This document shows, in pieces, positions 1 through 9,045 of a DNA stretch of 64,000 nt. The translations under genes and the position numbers were made by a program. The DNA is from an uncultured Dysosmobacter sp. (GTDB lineage Bacteria > Bacillota > Clostridia > Oscillospirales > Oscillospiraceae): the NCBI RefSeq assembly GCF_947631165.1, contig NZ_CANRKH010000014.1:1-64000 (forward strand), read 5' to 3'. The stretch's first letter is position 1. Each line of letters starts with the position of its first letter. The notes under the pieces are model-generated. The model did no database searches. It had not been told where the DNA came from and worked only from the letters and a program-made list of their open reading frames with translations.

Positions 1-1
1 C

Positions 2-82
2 GACGTGGCCATCGCCCAGGTGGTCGTGGGGCTGAAGGCCGAGGTGGAGAAGATGCGGGAACAGGTCCAGAATGTGGAGTGA
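2..82 (+). CDS. yicC: YicC-family endoribonuclease, C-terminal fragment
   Basis: Only the last 26 codons are in the window, ending at TGA 80-82. The tail (…KAEVEKMREQVQNVE) matches the conserved C-terminus of YicC/YloC stress-induced proteins, which are RNases in the family. The stop lies 3 bp before the remA start. In Bacillus subtilis yloC precedes remA, gmk and rpoZ in the same order, which supports the call. The protein begins outside the window, so nothing can be said about its catalytic part. Confidence 0.8.
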   Translation, partial: DVAIAQVVVGLKAEVEKMREQVQNVE

Positions 83-85
83 CCG

Positions 86-334
86 ATGAAGCTGATCAAC
101 ATTGGATTTGGGAACCTGGTTTCCGAGGAACGGCTGGTGGCCGTCGTCAGTCCGGATTCCGCGCCTATCAAGCGCATGGTCCAGGAGAGCCGGGAACGGG
201 GAATGCTGATCGACGCCACCTATGGCCGTAAGACCGCGTCCATTTTCATTATGGACAGCGACCATGTGATCTTATCCGCCCTGCCGCCGGAGAAGTTTGG
301 GACGCGGGCGGAAGCAGCGGAGGAGCATATATGA
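86..334 (+). CDS. remA: RemA / DUF370 family DNA-binding regulator
   Basis: 82 residues, the usual RemA length. The family opening [10 protein letters not shown] is present, and the middle carries the conserved run [20 protein letters not shown]. RemA proteins form ring oligomers that bind DNA; in B. subtilis RemA activates biofilm-matrix operons. It sits between yicC and gmk and overlaps the gmk start by four bases (ATGA), so the two are translationally coupled. The family assignment is firm. The target genes in this organism cannot be read from the sequence. Confidence 0.93.
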   Translation: MKLINIGFGNLVSEERLVAVVSPDSAPIKRMVQESRERGMLIDATYGRKTASIFIMDSDHVILSALPPEKFGTRAEAAEEHI

Positions 335-927
335 AAAAGGGAAAGACATTCATTATCTCCGGACCCTCCGGCGTAGGGAAGAGCACGGTGCTGAACGCCC
401 TGCTGGAAAAGCGGAAGAACCTGTATTTCTCCGTGTCCGCCACCACGCGGGAGCCGCGGCCGGGGGAGCTGGATGGGATCCACTACCACTTCATGGATGT
501 GGATTCCTTCCGCAAATGGATCTCCATGGAGCAGTTTTTGGAGTATGCCGAATATGTCGGCAACTTTTATGGGACCCCCAAGCGCTACGTGGACGAGGCC
601 ATGGAACGGGGGATGGACGTGATTCTGGACATCGAGGTCCAGGGTGCCATCCAGGTGACCAGCAAGCGGCCGGAGACCGTGCGGATCTTTATCGCGCCCC
701 CCAGCTGGGCGGAGTTGGAGCACCGGCTGACAGAGCGCGGCACCGACAGCAAGGATAAGATCCAAAAGCGGCTGCTGCGGGCCAAGGTGGAATTCCAGAC
801 GGCCCATACCTATGATTATTTCGTCATCAACGACACCGTGGAAAACGCGGTGAACGAGCTGGACGCCATCATGACGGCCGAGCACTGCAAGCCCAAGGAG
901 CGTATGGAGATCATCAACGGAAAATAA
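331..927 (+). CDS. gmk: Guanylate kinase
   Basis: 198 residues, standard for Gmk. It phosphorylates GMP to GDP with ATP in the cytosol, feeding GTP, dGTP and (p)ppGpp pools. The P-loop GPSGVGKST is at residues 9-17. The GMP-binding segment [14 protein letters not shown] follows, then the lid arginines. The start ATG 331 overlaps the remA stop. Next is rpoZ, as in many Firmicutes. Nothing unusual is seen. Confidence 0.97.
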   Translation: MKKGKTFIISGPSGVGKSTVLNALLEKRKNLYFSVSATTREPRPGELDGIHYHFMDVDSFRKWISMEQFLEYAEYVGNFYGTPKRYVDEAMERGMDVILDIEVQGAIQVTSKRPETVRIFIAPPSWAELEHRLTERGTDSKDKIQKRLLRAKVEFQTAHTYDYFVINDTVENAVNELDAIMTAEHCKPKERMEIINGK

Positions 928-991
928 TACACGCACCGACTTGGTACGACAAAAAATTTAGCCGATTTCAGGCAGAATGGAAGTAATAACG

Positions 992-1210
992 ATGTCAATG
1001 TTATATCCCGCTATGAGCAAGCTGAACGCGCATGTTCCCAACCGCTATATGCTGGTGAATGTGGTGGCCCGCCGGGCACGCCAGATCGCGGAGAACGCTG
1101 AAGAGACCGGGGAGCATCTGGATGAAAAACCGGTGACCCTTGCCATCCACGAGGTGGCGGACGGCAAGCTGGACACCGTGGGGACCACATTCGGTACAGA
1201 GGCTCTTTGA
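992..1210 (+). CDS. rpoZ: RNA polymerase omega subunit
   Basis: About 72 residues (MSMLYPAMSKLNAHVPNRYMLV…). Omega stabilises assembly of the beta' subunit. The small size, the NRYMLVNVVARRARQIAE helix (family consensus R(Y/F)…V…A(A/K)RARQL) and the position between gmk and priA identify it. ATG 992 is preferred because GGAAG (979-983) lies 8 nt upstream. An in-frame ATG at 977 would add five residues. The coaBC gene that follows rpoZ in B. subtilis is absent here. Confidence 0.92.
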   Translation: MSMLYPAMSKLNAHVPNRYMLVNVVARRARQIAENAEETGEHLDEKPVTLAIHEVADGKLDTVGTTFGTEAL

Positions 1211-1244
1211 GCGGCCGAATACAGACACAGGGGAGGGGCGAGGC

Positions 1245-3710
1245 ATGGAGACCGCTGAGATCGTAAAAGTCGCGGTCAGCGCCGCGCCCTATTCCATTGA
1301 CAAGCCCTATGACTATCTGGTCCCGGGGCCGCTGCTGGAGACGGCTGTTCCCGGCGTTCGGGTCACCGTGCCGTTTGGGCGGGGGAACCGGGATTCCGAG
1401 GGGATCGTCCTTGCCCGGTCCAGCGGCGAAAAAACGCCCGGCCTGAAGCCGCTGAAAGCAGTACTGGACCGGGAGCCTGTCCTGGACCGGGCAGGCATCG
1501 AATTGGCTCTCTGGATGCGGCAGCGGTATTTCTGCACGCTGTTCGAGGCCGTGAAGGCCATTTTACCCGTAGGCCTGTGGTATCAGCTTCGGGAGGTCTG
1601 GCGGCTGGCGGAGGGTATGGACCGCGTCAATGCGGACGCTGCGTCCGCCAAGCTCAAAAAGGCCCCGGCAGTGCTGGAGGCGCTGTTTGCAAACGGCGGC
1701 AGCGCGGGACTGGATGTGCTGCGGGACACATGCGGCGAAGAGGTATCCGCAACCCTGCGGGCCTTGCAGAAGGCGGGCGTGGTGGTCTGCGAGACCTCCG
1801 CCAAGCGGAAGATCGGCGACAAAACCCGCCGGATGGCGGAGCTGGTCATCAGCGCGGAGGACGCGCTGGCCGCCGCCGAGGCCAAGCGGCGCTCCGCCCC
1901 TCTGCGATATGAGGTGGTGCGGCTGCTGGCTGCCACCGGACGGGCATCCTGTCAGGATGTGTGCTATTTCACCGGCGCTTCCATGCGGACCCTGCGGGGA
2001 ATGGAGAAGGCTGGGCTGTTGCTTCTGCGTGAGGAGGAGGAGCTGCGGGTCCCTCCGCCAACGCAGATAGAGCCGGGACCGCCGATCATATTAAATCAGG
2101 AGCAGCAGACTGCCTTTGATGAGATCTTGGACCTGATGGGGACAGGCTGTGCGGAAGCGGCTCTGCTCCACGGCGTGACGGGCAGCGGCAAGACGCAGAT
2201 CTATCTGCGGCTGGTGCAGGAAGTCCTGCGGCAGGGAAAAACTGCCATGGTACTGGTGCCGGAGATCGTGCTGACACCCCAGATGATGCGGAAATTTTCC
2301 TCCTATTTTGGCCAGCAGGTGGCTATGCTCCACAGCTCGCTCCATATGACGGAGCGCTATGACCAATGGAAGCGCATCCGCAGGGGCGAGGTGCAGGTGG
2401 TGCTGGGAACACGTTCCGCCATCTTCGCACCTTTGAAAAACCTGGGCCTTGTGATTTTGGATGAGGAGCAGGAGGGCAGCTACCGCTCAGAAAATCCGCC
2501 CCGGTATCACACCCAGGAAATCGGTAAATATCTCTGCGCCCGGGACAAGGCGGTGCTGGTACTGGGGTCTGCAACACCAGCAGTGGAGACCACCTGGGCA
2601 GCCCAACAGGGCGCCTATCACTATCTGCAGCTGCGGAGACGCTATAATGCACAAAGCCTGCCAGAGGTTACCGTGGCCGATCTGCGGCAGGAGATACAGG
2701 CGGGCAATCCTGGCCTTATCGGCACCGTGCTGCGACAAGAACTGGCTCAAAACCTGGAGCGGGAAGAACAGAGCATCCTGTTTCTGAACCGCAGAGGCAA
2801 TAGCAGAATGTTGCTGTGCGGCGAGTGCGGCTATGTGCCGGAGTGTCCCCGATGCAGCGTTCCCATGACTTACCACTCTGCCAACGGACGGCTCATGTGC
2901 CATTACTGCGGCCACTCTGAACCAGCGAGAGAGCAGTGCCCTCAATGCGGCGGCTTCATGAAGCACATCGGCAGCGGAACCCAAAAGGTGGAGGAGGAAT
3001 TGCGGGAGCTGTTTCCTGAGGTTGGTATCCTGCGTATGGACGCCGACACGGCGGCGGGAGGCCACGAAAAGATCCTGCGGCAGTTTGAGCGGGAGCGGGT
3101 CCCCATCCTGTTGGGGACACAAATGGTGGCCAAGGGCCTGGATTTTGAAAATGTGACATTGGTGGGCGTGTTGTCCGCCGATATTTCACTGTATGTGGAC
3201 CATTACCTGGCCGCCGAGCGGACCTTCAACCTGCTGACCCAGGTGGTGGGCCGGGCGGGCCGGGGCTTTAAAACGGGCCGGGCGGTCATTCAGACCTATA
3301 CCCCGGGCAACGATGTGATCCAGTGCGCCGCCCGTCAGGACTATGACGGTTTTTATCAGAGCGAGATCCGCATGCGGAAGCTGCGGCGGTATCCCCCTTT
3401 TGCGGATCTGTTCACCTTTACGGTCTCCGGTATGGACGAGAGCGCGGTACTGCGGGCGGCGGCAGCCCTGCGGGAGCAGCTGCGGCAGATATGCGCCGTC
3501 CCGGAGATCGCGGCCAGCCAGCCGGAAGTGCTGGGGCCGGCTCCCGCGCCGGTACTGAAGCTGAATAACCGTTACCGGTATCGCTGTCTGCTGGTGGGGA
3601 AGAATGACAAGTGGACCCGGCAGCAGATCCAGCGGCTGCTGAAATGCTTTGCAAATGACCGCGCAAACCGCGGAACGAATATTTTTGTGGACTGCAACGC
3701 CCCGGAGTGA
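1245..3710 (+). CDS. priA: Primosomal protein N' (replication restart helicase PriA)
   Basis: 821 residues. PriA binds abandoned replication forks and reloads the replicative helicase. The N-terminal 3'-DNA-binding domain begins ETAEIVKVAVSAAPYSIDKP. Walker A GVTGSGKT is near residues 310-317 and the DEEQ (variant DEAH) box near 406. A cysteine-rich zinc module with repeated C-x2-C pairs (CGECGYVPECPRC…) interrupts the helicase core near 525-560. ATG 1245 has GGAGGGG 7 nt upstream; the in-frame upstream extension has no Shine-Dalgarno and was rejected. The def gene follows closely. Confidence 0.96.
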   Translation: METAEIVKVAVSAAPYSIDKPYDYLVPGPLLETAVPGVRVTVPFGRGNRDSEGIVLARSSGEKTPGLKPLKAVLDREPVLDRAGIELALWMRQRYFCTLFEAVKAILPVGLWYQLREVWRLAEGMDRVNADAASAKLKKAPAVLEALFANGGSAGLDVLRDTCGEEVSATLRALQKAGVVVCETSAKRKIGDKTRRMAELVISAEDALAAAEAKRRSAPLRYEVVRLLAATGRASCQDVCYFTGASMRTLRGMEKAGLLLLREEEELRVPPPTQIEPGPPIILNQEQQTAFDEILDLMGTGCAEAALLHGVTGSGKTQIYLRLVQEVLRQGKTAMVLVPEIVLTPQMMRKFSSYFGQQVAMLHSSLHMTERYDQWKRIRRGEVQVVLGTRSAIFAPLKNLGLVILDEEQEGSYRSENPPRYHTQEIGKYLCARDKAVLVLGSATPAVETTWAAQQGAYHYLQLRRRYNAQSLPEVTVADLRQEIQAGNPGLIGTVLRQELAQNLEREEQSILFLNRRGNSRMLLCGECGYVPECPRCSVPMTYHSANGRLMCHYCGHSEPAREQCPQCGGFMKHIGSGTQKVEEELRELFPEVGILRMDADTAAGGHEKILRQFERERVPILLGTQMVAKGLDFENVTLVGVLSADISLYVDHYLAAERTFNLLTQVVGRAGRGFKTGRAVIQTYTPGNDVIQCAARQDYDGFYQSEIRMRKLRRYPPFADLFTFTVSGMDESAVLRAAAALREQLRQICAVPEIAASQPEVLGPAPAPVLKLNNRYRYRCLLVGKNDKWTRQQIQRLLKCFANDRANRGTNIFVDCNAPE

Positions 3711-3733
3711 GGCAGTCAAGGAGGTCAAACACA

Positions 3734-4231
3734 ATGGCTTTACGAAAGATCGTGGAAGTAGGAGACGAATGTTTGAATAAGGTCTGCCGCCCTGTGACAG
3801 AATTCAACCCCCATCTCCATCAGCTGCTGGACGACATGGCGGAAACTCTGACAGAGGCCCGCGGAGCCGGTCTGGCGGCGCCGCAGGTGGGGGTCCTGCG
3901 CCGGGCCTGTCTGGTGATGGACGAGGAGACTGAGGAGTATCTGGAGCTGATCAATCCGGAGATCATCGACCAGCGGGGAGAGCAGACTGGCCTAGAGGGC
4001 TGCCTCAGTGTGCCCAACAAGTGGGGGATCGTCACGCGGCCTGCCTGGGTGCGGGTCCGTGCCCAAGACCGGGACGGCGCATGGTTCGAGGTAGAGGGTA
4101 CAGGCATGAACGCCCGCTGCTTCTGCCATGAGATCGAGCACCTGGACGGCCACCTGTATACCGAGCATATCGACCACTTCCTCTCGGAGGATGAGCTGCG
4201 GGAGTATCTGGAAGCGGAAGAAGAGGAGTAA
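3734..4231 (+). CDS. def: Peptide deformylase
   Basis: 165 residues. It removes the N-formyl group from new proteins. All three family motifs are visible: GAGLAAPQVG (motif 1), EGCLS (motif 2, metal-ligand Cys) and HEIEHLDG (motif 3, HExxH metal site). The start ATG 3734 is set by AAGGAGGTC at 3718-3726. An extended reading from 3707 overlaps priA and lacks a ribosome site. fmt follows 4 bp later, the usual def-fmt pairing. Confidence 0.96.
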   Translation: MALRKIVEVGDECLNKVCRPVTEFNPHLHQLLDDMAETLTEARGAGLAAPQVGVLRRACLVMDEETEEYLELINPEIIDQRGEQTGLEGCLSVPNKWGIVTRPAWVRVRAQDRDGAWFEVEGTGMNARCFCHEIEHLDGHLYTEHIDHFLSEDELREYLEAEEEE

Positions 4232-4235
4232 GCCC

Positions 4236-5156
4236 ATGCGTATCCTGTTTATGGGGACCCCGGAATTCGCGGTGGCCTCTTTGAAGCAGCTGGTGGAGGA
4301 CGGCCACGATGTCTGCGGCGTGTTCACCCAGCCGGATAAGCCGAAAAACCGTGGGCACAAGCTTGCTTTCTCACCTGTAAAGGAATATGCGTTGTCACAG
4401 AGATTGGCAGTCTATCAGCCCTTGAAAATGCGGGACGGCGAAGCCCTGGGCATCGTGCAGTCCTTGGAACCGGAGCTGATCGTGGTGGCCGCTTACGGCA
4501 AAATATTGCCAGAGGAGATTTTGGATGCCCCGAAGCACGGCTCCATCAACGTTCATTCATCCCTGCTGCCCCTGTACCGGGGCGCGGCCCCCATCAACTG
4601 GGCCATCCTGGATGGACAGATGGAGACCGGCGTGACTATCATGTATATGGCCAAGGAGCTGGACGCGGGAGATATCATCCTCCAGCGCTCCACCGACATC
4701 GGCCCGGAGGAAAACGCCCAGGAGCTGACGGCCCGTTTGGCGGAGCTGGGAGCGGAGGCGCTGTCCGATACCGTGACGGCGCTGGAAAACGGCACTGCCG
4801 CCCGAATCCCTCAGGACGAGAGCCGGCAGACCTATGCATCCATGCTTTCCAAGGAGATGTCGCCCGTTGACTGGACCCGTTCCGCCCATGCGATCTCCTG
4901 TCAGGTGCGGGGACTGATTCCTTGGCCTTGCGCCACCACCGGCGTCATCAGCGGCGAGACCATGAAGCTGTACGCAGTCAAGGAGACGGAGGAGGACACC
5001 TCCGCCCGGCCGGGGAGCATCGTGGCGGCGGGAAAGGCGGGCATCGATGTCGCCTGCGGCGATGGGAAGGTACTGCGGATCACCGAATTGCAGGCCCAGG
5101 GCAGCAAGCGCATGAGCGCCGCCGCCTATCTGCTGGGTCATCCCATAAAATGTTGA
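4236..5156 (+). CDS. fmt: Methionyl-tRNA formyltransferase
   Basis: 306 residues. It formylates initiator Met-tRNA with 10-formyl-tetrahydrofolate, the step that Def later reverses. The N-terminus MRILFMGTPEFA is typical. The formyl-transfer segment NVHSSLLPLYRGAAPINWAI near residues 105-125 contains the catalytic Asn/His and the SLLP loop. A C-terminal anticodon-side domain follows. ATG 4236 has GAGGAG of the def 3' end just upstream. Translation with def is probably coupled. Confidence 0.97.
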   Translation: MRILFMGTPEFAVASLKQLVEDGHDVCGVFTQPDKPKNRGHKLAFSPVKEYALSQRLAVYQPLKMRDGEALGIVQSLEPELIVVAAYGKILPEEILDAPKHGSINVHSSLLPLYRGAAPINWAILDGQMETGVTIMYMAKELDAGDIILQRSTDIGPEENAQELTARLAELGAEALSDTVTALENGTAARIPQDESRQTYASMLSKEMSPVDWTRSAHAISCQVRGLIPWPCATTGVISGETMKLYAVKETEEDTSARPGSIVAAGKAGIDVACGDGKVLRITELQAQGSKRMSAAAYLLGHPIKC

Positions 5157-5169
5157 ATCGAGGAGTTTT

Positions 5170-5907
5170 ATGCCCTATTATTACAACTACGGCGATTTTC
5201 TGGCCAACAATATTTACTGCATCCTGCTGATCCCGGTGCTTGTGCTGTCCGCCTGGGCGCAGCTTCAGGTCAGCGGAAATTTCCGGCGGTACAGCGGCGT
5301 ACAGAACCGCCGCCGTCTCACCGGCGCCCAGGCGGCGGAGGCGGTGCTGCGGGCCCACGGCGTGTTCGACGTGCCTGTCCGGCGCTGTTCCGGCAGTCTG
5401 ACGGACCACTATGACCCGCGGGACAACACCATTTACCTGTCAGATCCTGTGTTTGGAGCGGCCACCATCGCGGCGGTGGGCGTGGCCTGCCATGAGGCGG
5501 GCCATGCGGTGCAGTACGCGGAAAACTACGCGCTTATTCGCCTGCGGAGCGCCATCATCCCCGTCACACAGATTGGCTCCAAGTTCTCCTTCATCCTGCT
5601 GCTGGCGGGTATGCTTCTGTACAGCCAGCCCCTGTTTCTGGTGGGTATCGTGTTGTTTTCCTTGACCACTGTGTTCCAGCTGGTGACGCTGCCGGTGGAA
5701 TTCAACGCCTCCCACCGGGCCATTGAGACCATCGAGGGCCAGTATCTGCTGGATGAGGATGAGATCGCCGGCGCGAAAAAGGTGCTGCGGGCCGCAGCCA
5801 TGACTTATGTGGCGGCGCTTCTGATGTCGGCACTGCAGCTTCTGCGGTTCGTACTGATCTTTATCGGACGAAACGGCGGCCGCCGGGGAGGAGGGCGCAG
5901 CCGATGA
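5170..5907 (+). CDS. yugP: Membrane zinc metallopeptidase (YugP / Zn_peptidase_2 family)
   Basis: 245 residues with a hydrophobic N-terminal helix (about residues 15-30), the zinc motif HEAGH at 108-112, two central transmembrane helices (about 135-170) and another near the C-terminus, which ends in a basic Gly/Arg tail. This is the layout of the YugP neutral metallopeptidase family. The biological substrate is unknown. Placement between fmt and rsmB is common in clostridia. GAGGAG precedes the ATG. The stop overlaps the rsmB start (ATGA). Confidence 0.88.
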   Translation: MPYYYNYGDFLANNIYCILLIPVLVLSAWAQLQVSGNFRRYSGVQNRRRLTGAQAAEAVLRAHGVFDVPVRRCSGSLTDHYDPRDNTIYLSDPVFGAATIAAVGVACHEAGHAVQYAENYALIRLRSAIIPVTQIGSKFSFILLLAGMLLYSQPLFLVGIVLFSLTTVFQLVTLPVEFNASHRAIETIEGQYLLDEDEIAGAKKVLRAAAMTYVAALLMSALQLLRFVLIFIGRNGGRRGGGRSR

Positions 5908-7241
5908 GGGAGCATCAGCCATCTGCCCGGGAGACGGCTCTGCGGGTACTGGTGAGCTGCCGGACCAACAACGCCTGGGCAGATGCAGCTCTGAAAGCAC
6001 AGCTTTGCCGGGGCGGTCTGTCCGCCGCAGATGCCGCCCTTTGCAGCCGCATCGTCTATGGCGTGATACAGAACCAGCTGCTGCTGGATTTCTATATCGG
6101 CGCTTACTGCTCTCAGCGGCCTGACCATCTGCAGCCGCCTCTGCTGGAGATCCTGCGGATCGGCGCCTATCAGATCCTGTTTCTGGACAAGGTGCCGGAC
6201 AGCGCGGCGGTGAACACCTCTGTGGAGCTGGCAAAGCTTTCTAAGCGGGGCCAGGCTGCCAGTCTGGTCAACGCCGTGCTCCGCAAGTTGGCCCAAAACA
6301 AAAACTGCCTGCCGCCTATCCCGGAGCGGGACGAGGCCCGGGCCTTATCCATTCGGTACAGCCATCCTAAATGGCTGACAAAGAGGCTGTTGGCGCTTTT
6401 GGGCCGGGAAGAGGCGGAAGCGTTCATGGCCGTGGGAAATGGCGTGGCGCCCATGACGATCCAAGTCAATCCCCTTAAAATCTCCGCGGAGGAGCTGGCA
6501 GAGGAGCTGACGGCCGCCGGCGTTACCGCCGTTCCCCACGCCTGGGTCCCCGGCTGCCTGGAGCTGTCCGGTACGGGGGACCTGACAGCCCTGCCGGCCT
6601 TTCAGGCTGGAAAATTTCTGGTGCAGGACCCCGCCGCACGGTTAGTTTCCCTGGCCGCCGGCATCCAGCCGGGCCAGCGGATCCTGGACGTTTGCGCCGC
6701 TCCTGGGGGAAAGTCCTTCAGCGCCGCCTTCGCCATGAGAGATGCAGGCTCCGTTCTGGCCTGCGATCTTCACGAAAACAAGCTGAAGCGCATCCAGGAG
6801 GGAGCCGCCCGCCTGGGACTGACCTGCATCCGGACCGCAGCCGCCGATGGACGGCGGCAGGTCCCGGACTGGGTTGAATCCTTTGACACGGTGCTGGTGG
6901 ATGCGCCCTGCTCCGGTCTTGGCATCATTCGCAAGAAGCCCGACGCCCGGTATAAGCGGCTGGACGATCTGTTTGCGCTGCCGGTGATCCAGGCTGCCAT
7001 TCTGGACAACGCCGCCGCATATGTACGGTCGGGCGGTGTCTTGGTGTACTCCACCTGTACGATCCTGCCAGAGGAGAACCAGCAGGTGACGGACGCCTTT
7101 CTGGCCGAGCATCCGGTGTTTTGCCGGGAGCCGTTCCGCCTGCCGGAGCCGGTGGGCGAGACCCAGGGGCAGCTGACCCTGTGGCCCCAGCGCCACGATA
7201 CCGATGGCTTTTACATCTGCCGCATGCGACGGCGGCCGTAA
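5904..7241 (+). CDS. rsmB: 16S rRNA m5C967 methyltransferase RsmB
   Basis: 445 residues. The N-terminal third is a NusB-like RNA-binding helical domain (RETALRVL…LLDFYIGAY…LLEILRIGAYQILFLD…). The C-terminal part is a Rossmann methyltransferase with SAM motif LDVCAAPGGKSF, then VDAPCSGLG with the release cysteine and the catalytic cysteine in STCTILPEEN. It methylates C967 of 16S rRNA. It is coupled to yugP by ATGA. The next gene, rlmN, also modifies RNA. Confidence 0.95.
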   Translation: MREHQPSARETALRVLVSCRTNNAWADAALKAQLCRGGLSAADAALCSRIVYGVIQNQLLLDFYIGAYCSQRPDHLQPPLLEILRIGAYQILFLDKVPDSAAVNTSVELAKLSKRGQAASLVNAVLRKLAQNKNCLPPIPERDEARALSIRYSHPKWLTKRLLALLGREEAEAFMAVGNGVAPMTIQVNPLKISAEELAEELTAAGVTAVPHAWVPGCLELSGTGDLTALPAFQAGKFLVQDPAARLVSLAAGIQPGQRILDVCAAPGGKSFSAAFAMRDAGSVLACDLHENKLKRIQEGAARLGLTCIRTAAADGRRQVPDWVESFDTVLVDAPCSGLGIIRKKPDARYKRLDDLFALPVIQAAILDNAAAYVRSGGVLVYSTCTILPEENQQVTDAFLAEHPVFCREPFRLPEPVGETQGQLTLWPQRHDTDGFYICRMRRRP

Positions 7242-7282
7242 GGGGATTTGTATGATCGATATCAAAACAGACGCTCCAGGAG

Positions 7283-8293
7283 ATGACGGAGACGTTGAAG
7301 GAAATGGGGGAACCGGGATTCCGGGGCAAGCAGGTGTTTTCCTGGCTCCACAGGGGAGCCGTTTCCTTCGACGAGATGAGCGACCTGTCCAAGCCCCTGC
7401 GGGAGAAGCTGAAAACGCAGTGCGTCATTACAGTCCCCCGGGTCGCCAGAAAACAGGTGTCCCGGCTGGACGGCACGGTGAAATACCTGTGGGAGCTAGC
7501 TGACGGCAACTGCATCGAGACCGTGCTGATGCAGTATCACCATGGCAACACGGTGTGCATCTCCTCTCAGGTGGGGTGCCGGATGGGCTGCGCCTTCTGC
7601 GCGTCCACCATCGCCGGAAAGGTGCGGGATCTGACACCGGCGGAAATGCTGGACCAGGTGCTGTTTACCCAGCTGGATTCCGGGCAGGAGATCTCCAATA
7701 TTGTGCTGATGGGCATTGGAGAGCCGATGGATAATCTGGACAATGTGCTGCGGTTTTTAGAGCTGGTGAACAGCCACGACGGCATGAATATCGGGATGCG
7801 GCACATCTCCCTGTCTACCTGCGGCGTGATCCCCGGCATCCGCCGGCTGGCGGAGCTGGAGCTGCAGCTGACCCTGTCGGTCTCCCTCCACGCGCCGGAC
7901 AGTGAGACCCGCTCCAGGATCATGCCGGTGAACCGGGCCTTTGACGTAGATGACCTGTTCGACGCCTGCCACCGCTATTTCCAAAAGACTGGACGGCGCA
8001 TCTCGTTTGAATACGCCATGATCGACGGCATCAACGACAGCGATTGGCAGGCGGACCTTATCGCCAAAAAGCTGCGAGGGATGCCCGGCCATGTGAATCT
8101 GATCCCGCTGAACGACGTGGTGGAAAGCCCTTTCAAGCCGTCCAAACGGGTAGCGGCGTTTCAGAAGAGGCTGGAATCCCACGGACTTACCGCCACTGTG
8201 CGGCGGAGCCTGGGCGGGGATATCGACGCCTCCTGCGGACAGCTCCGCCGGAAGGCCATGGAAGAAGCACGGAAAGGGGAGGATTCCCAATGA
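7283..8293 (+). CDS. rlmN: Dual-specificity 23S rRNA/tRNA m2A methyltransferase RlmN, apparent 5' frameshift
   Basis: 336 residues are open from ATG 7283. The radical-SAM cluster motif CRMGCAFC and the conserved GIGEPMDNLDNV, SLSTCGVIPG and SLHAPD segments identify RlmN, which methylates A2503 of 23S rRNA and A37 of some tRNAs. ATG 7283 has no usable Shine-Dalgarno because GGAG abuts it. A good start exists at ATG 7252 with AGGGGA upstream and reads MIDIK, but it is one base out of frame. Dropping one A from the run at 7264-7267 joins it as MIDIK-QTLQEMTETLKEM, the expected RlmN N-terminus. This is a sequence error or a real frameshift. The stop overlaps stp. Confidence 0.92.
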   Translation: MTETLKEMGEPGFRGKQVFSWLHRGAVSFDEMSDLSKPLREKLKTQCVITVPRVARKQVSRLDGTVKYLWELADGNCIETVLMQYHHGNTVCISSQVGCRMGCAFCASTIAGKVRDLTPAEMLDQVLFTQLDSGQEISNIVLMGIGEPMDNLDNVLRFLELVNSHDGMNIGMRHISLSTCGVIPGIRRLAELELQLTLSVSLHAPDSETRSRIMPVNRAFDVDDLFDACHRYFQKTGRRISFEYAMIDGINDSDWQADLIAKKLRGMPGHVNLIPLNDVVESPFKPSKRVAAFQKRLESHGLTATVRRSLGGDIDASCGQLRRKAMEEARKGEDSQ

Positions 8294-9030
8294 TGAATGT
8301 ATGGGGTATGACCGATGTGGGTCTGGTCCGCAAGGAGAATCAGGACGCCTATATGGTCAAAACGGAGACAGGCACTGGCCAGACCATCTGCGTGGTCTGC
8401 GACGGAATGGGCGGCACCGCCGGAGGTAAGCTGGCCAGCAGGATCGCTGTGGAGACCTTCACCTTGGAGCTGGAAAAGGTCCTGACGGCGGACATGGGGC
8501 CGCAGCAGCTGCGGGAGGCTTCCTCCTATGCCGTTTCCCTGGCCAATCAGGCGATCCGGGAGGCTGCCGCGCAGACGGAGGAATATCAAAATATGGGCAC
8601 GACGCTGGTGTCTGCCGTCTCATATGACGGCGGCATGGTGGTGACCAACGTAGGAGACAGCCGGGCCTATCATATCACCGAGAGCGGCATCTCCCGGGTC
8701 ACGAAGGATCACTCTTTGGTAGAGCGGATGGTGGACCGGGGCGACATCACTGCCGAGGAGGCCCGCCGCCACCCCAACCGCAACCTCATCACCCGGGCCT
8801 TGGGTCCGGATGCTGACGCCCAGTGCGACGGTTACATCTGCCCCATGGCGGCGGGGGATTATCTGCTGCTGTGCACTGACGGACTGGTGGACACTGTGTC
8901 GGATCAGGAGATGCTGTTTGAGGTGCTGCACGGCGGCGATCCGGCGGGATGCCTGGATCGTTTGCTGGAGATATCCAAGAGCCGCGGTGCGTCGGACAAC
9001 GTTACCGCCGTGCTGCTGAAAAAACTGTAA
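8290..9030 (+). CDS. prpC: PP2C-type Ser/Thr protein phosphatase
   Basis: 246 residues, a single PP2C domain. Metal-binding motifs are visible: RKENQDAY near residue 17, CDGMGG near 38, GDSRAY near 120, LLCTDGL and the C-terminal SDN. It dephosphorylates targets of the PrkC kinase encoded next, and PrkC itself. ATG 8290 overlaps the rlmN stop (ATGA). The prpC-prkC-rsgA order is the standard Firmicutes arrangement. Confidence 0.95.
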   Translation: MMNVWGMTDVGLVRKENQDAYMVKTETGTGQTICVVCDGMGGTAGGKLASRIAVETFTLELEKVLTADMGPQQLREASSYAVSLANQAIREAAAQTEEYQNMGTTLVSAVSYDGGMVVTNVGDSRAYHITESGISRVTKDHSLVERMVDRGDITAEEARRHPNRNLITRALGPDADAQCDGYICPMAAGDYLLLCTDGLVDTVSDQEMLFEVLHGGDPAGCLDRLLEISKSRGASDNVTAVLLKKL

Positions 9031-9045
9031 GAAGGGGGGAGAGCT

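Noticed and set aside
220-936. 238-residue frame opposite gmk, and many similar long antisense frames in the GC-rich part
   Set aside because: They mirror real genes, are a by-product of high GC at third positions, and lack family signatures.
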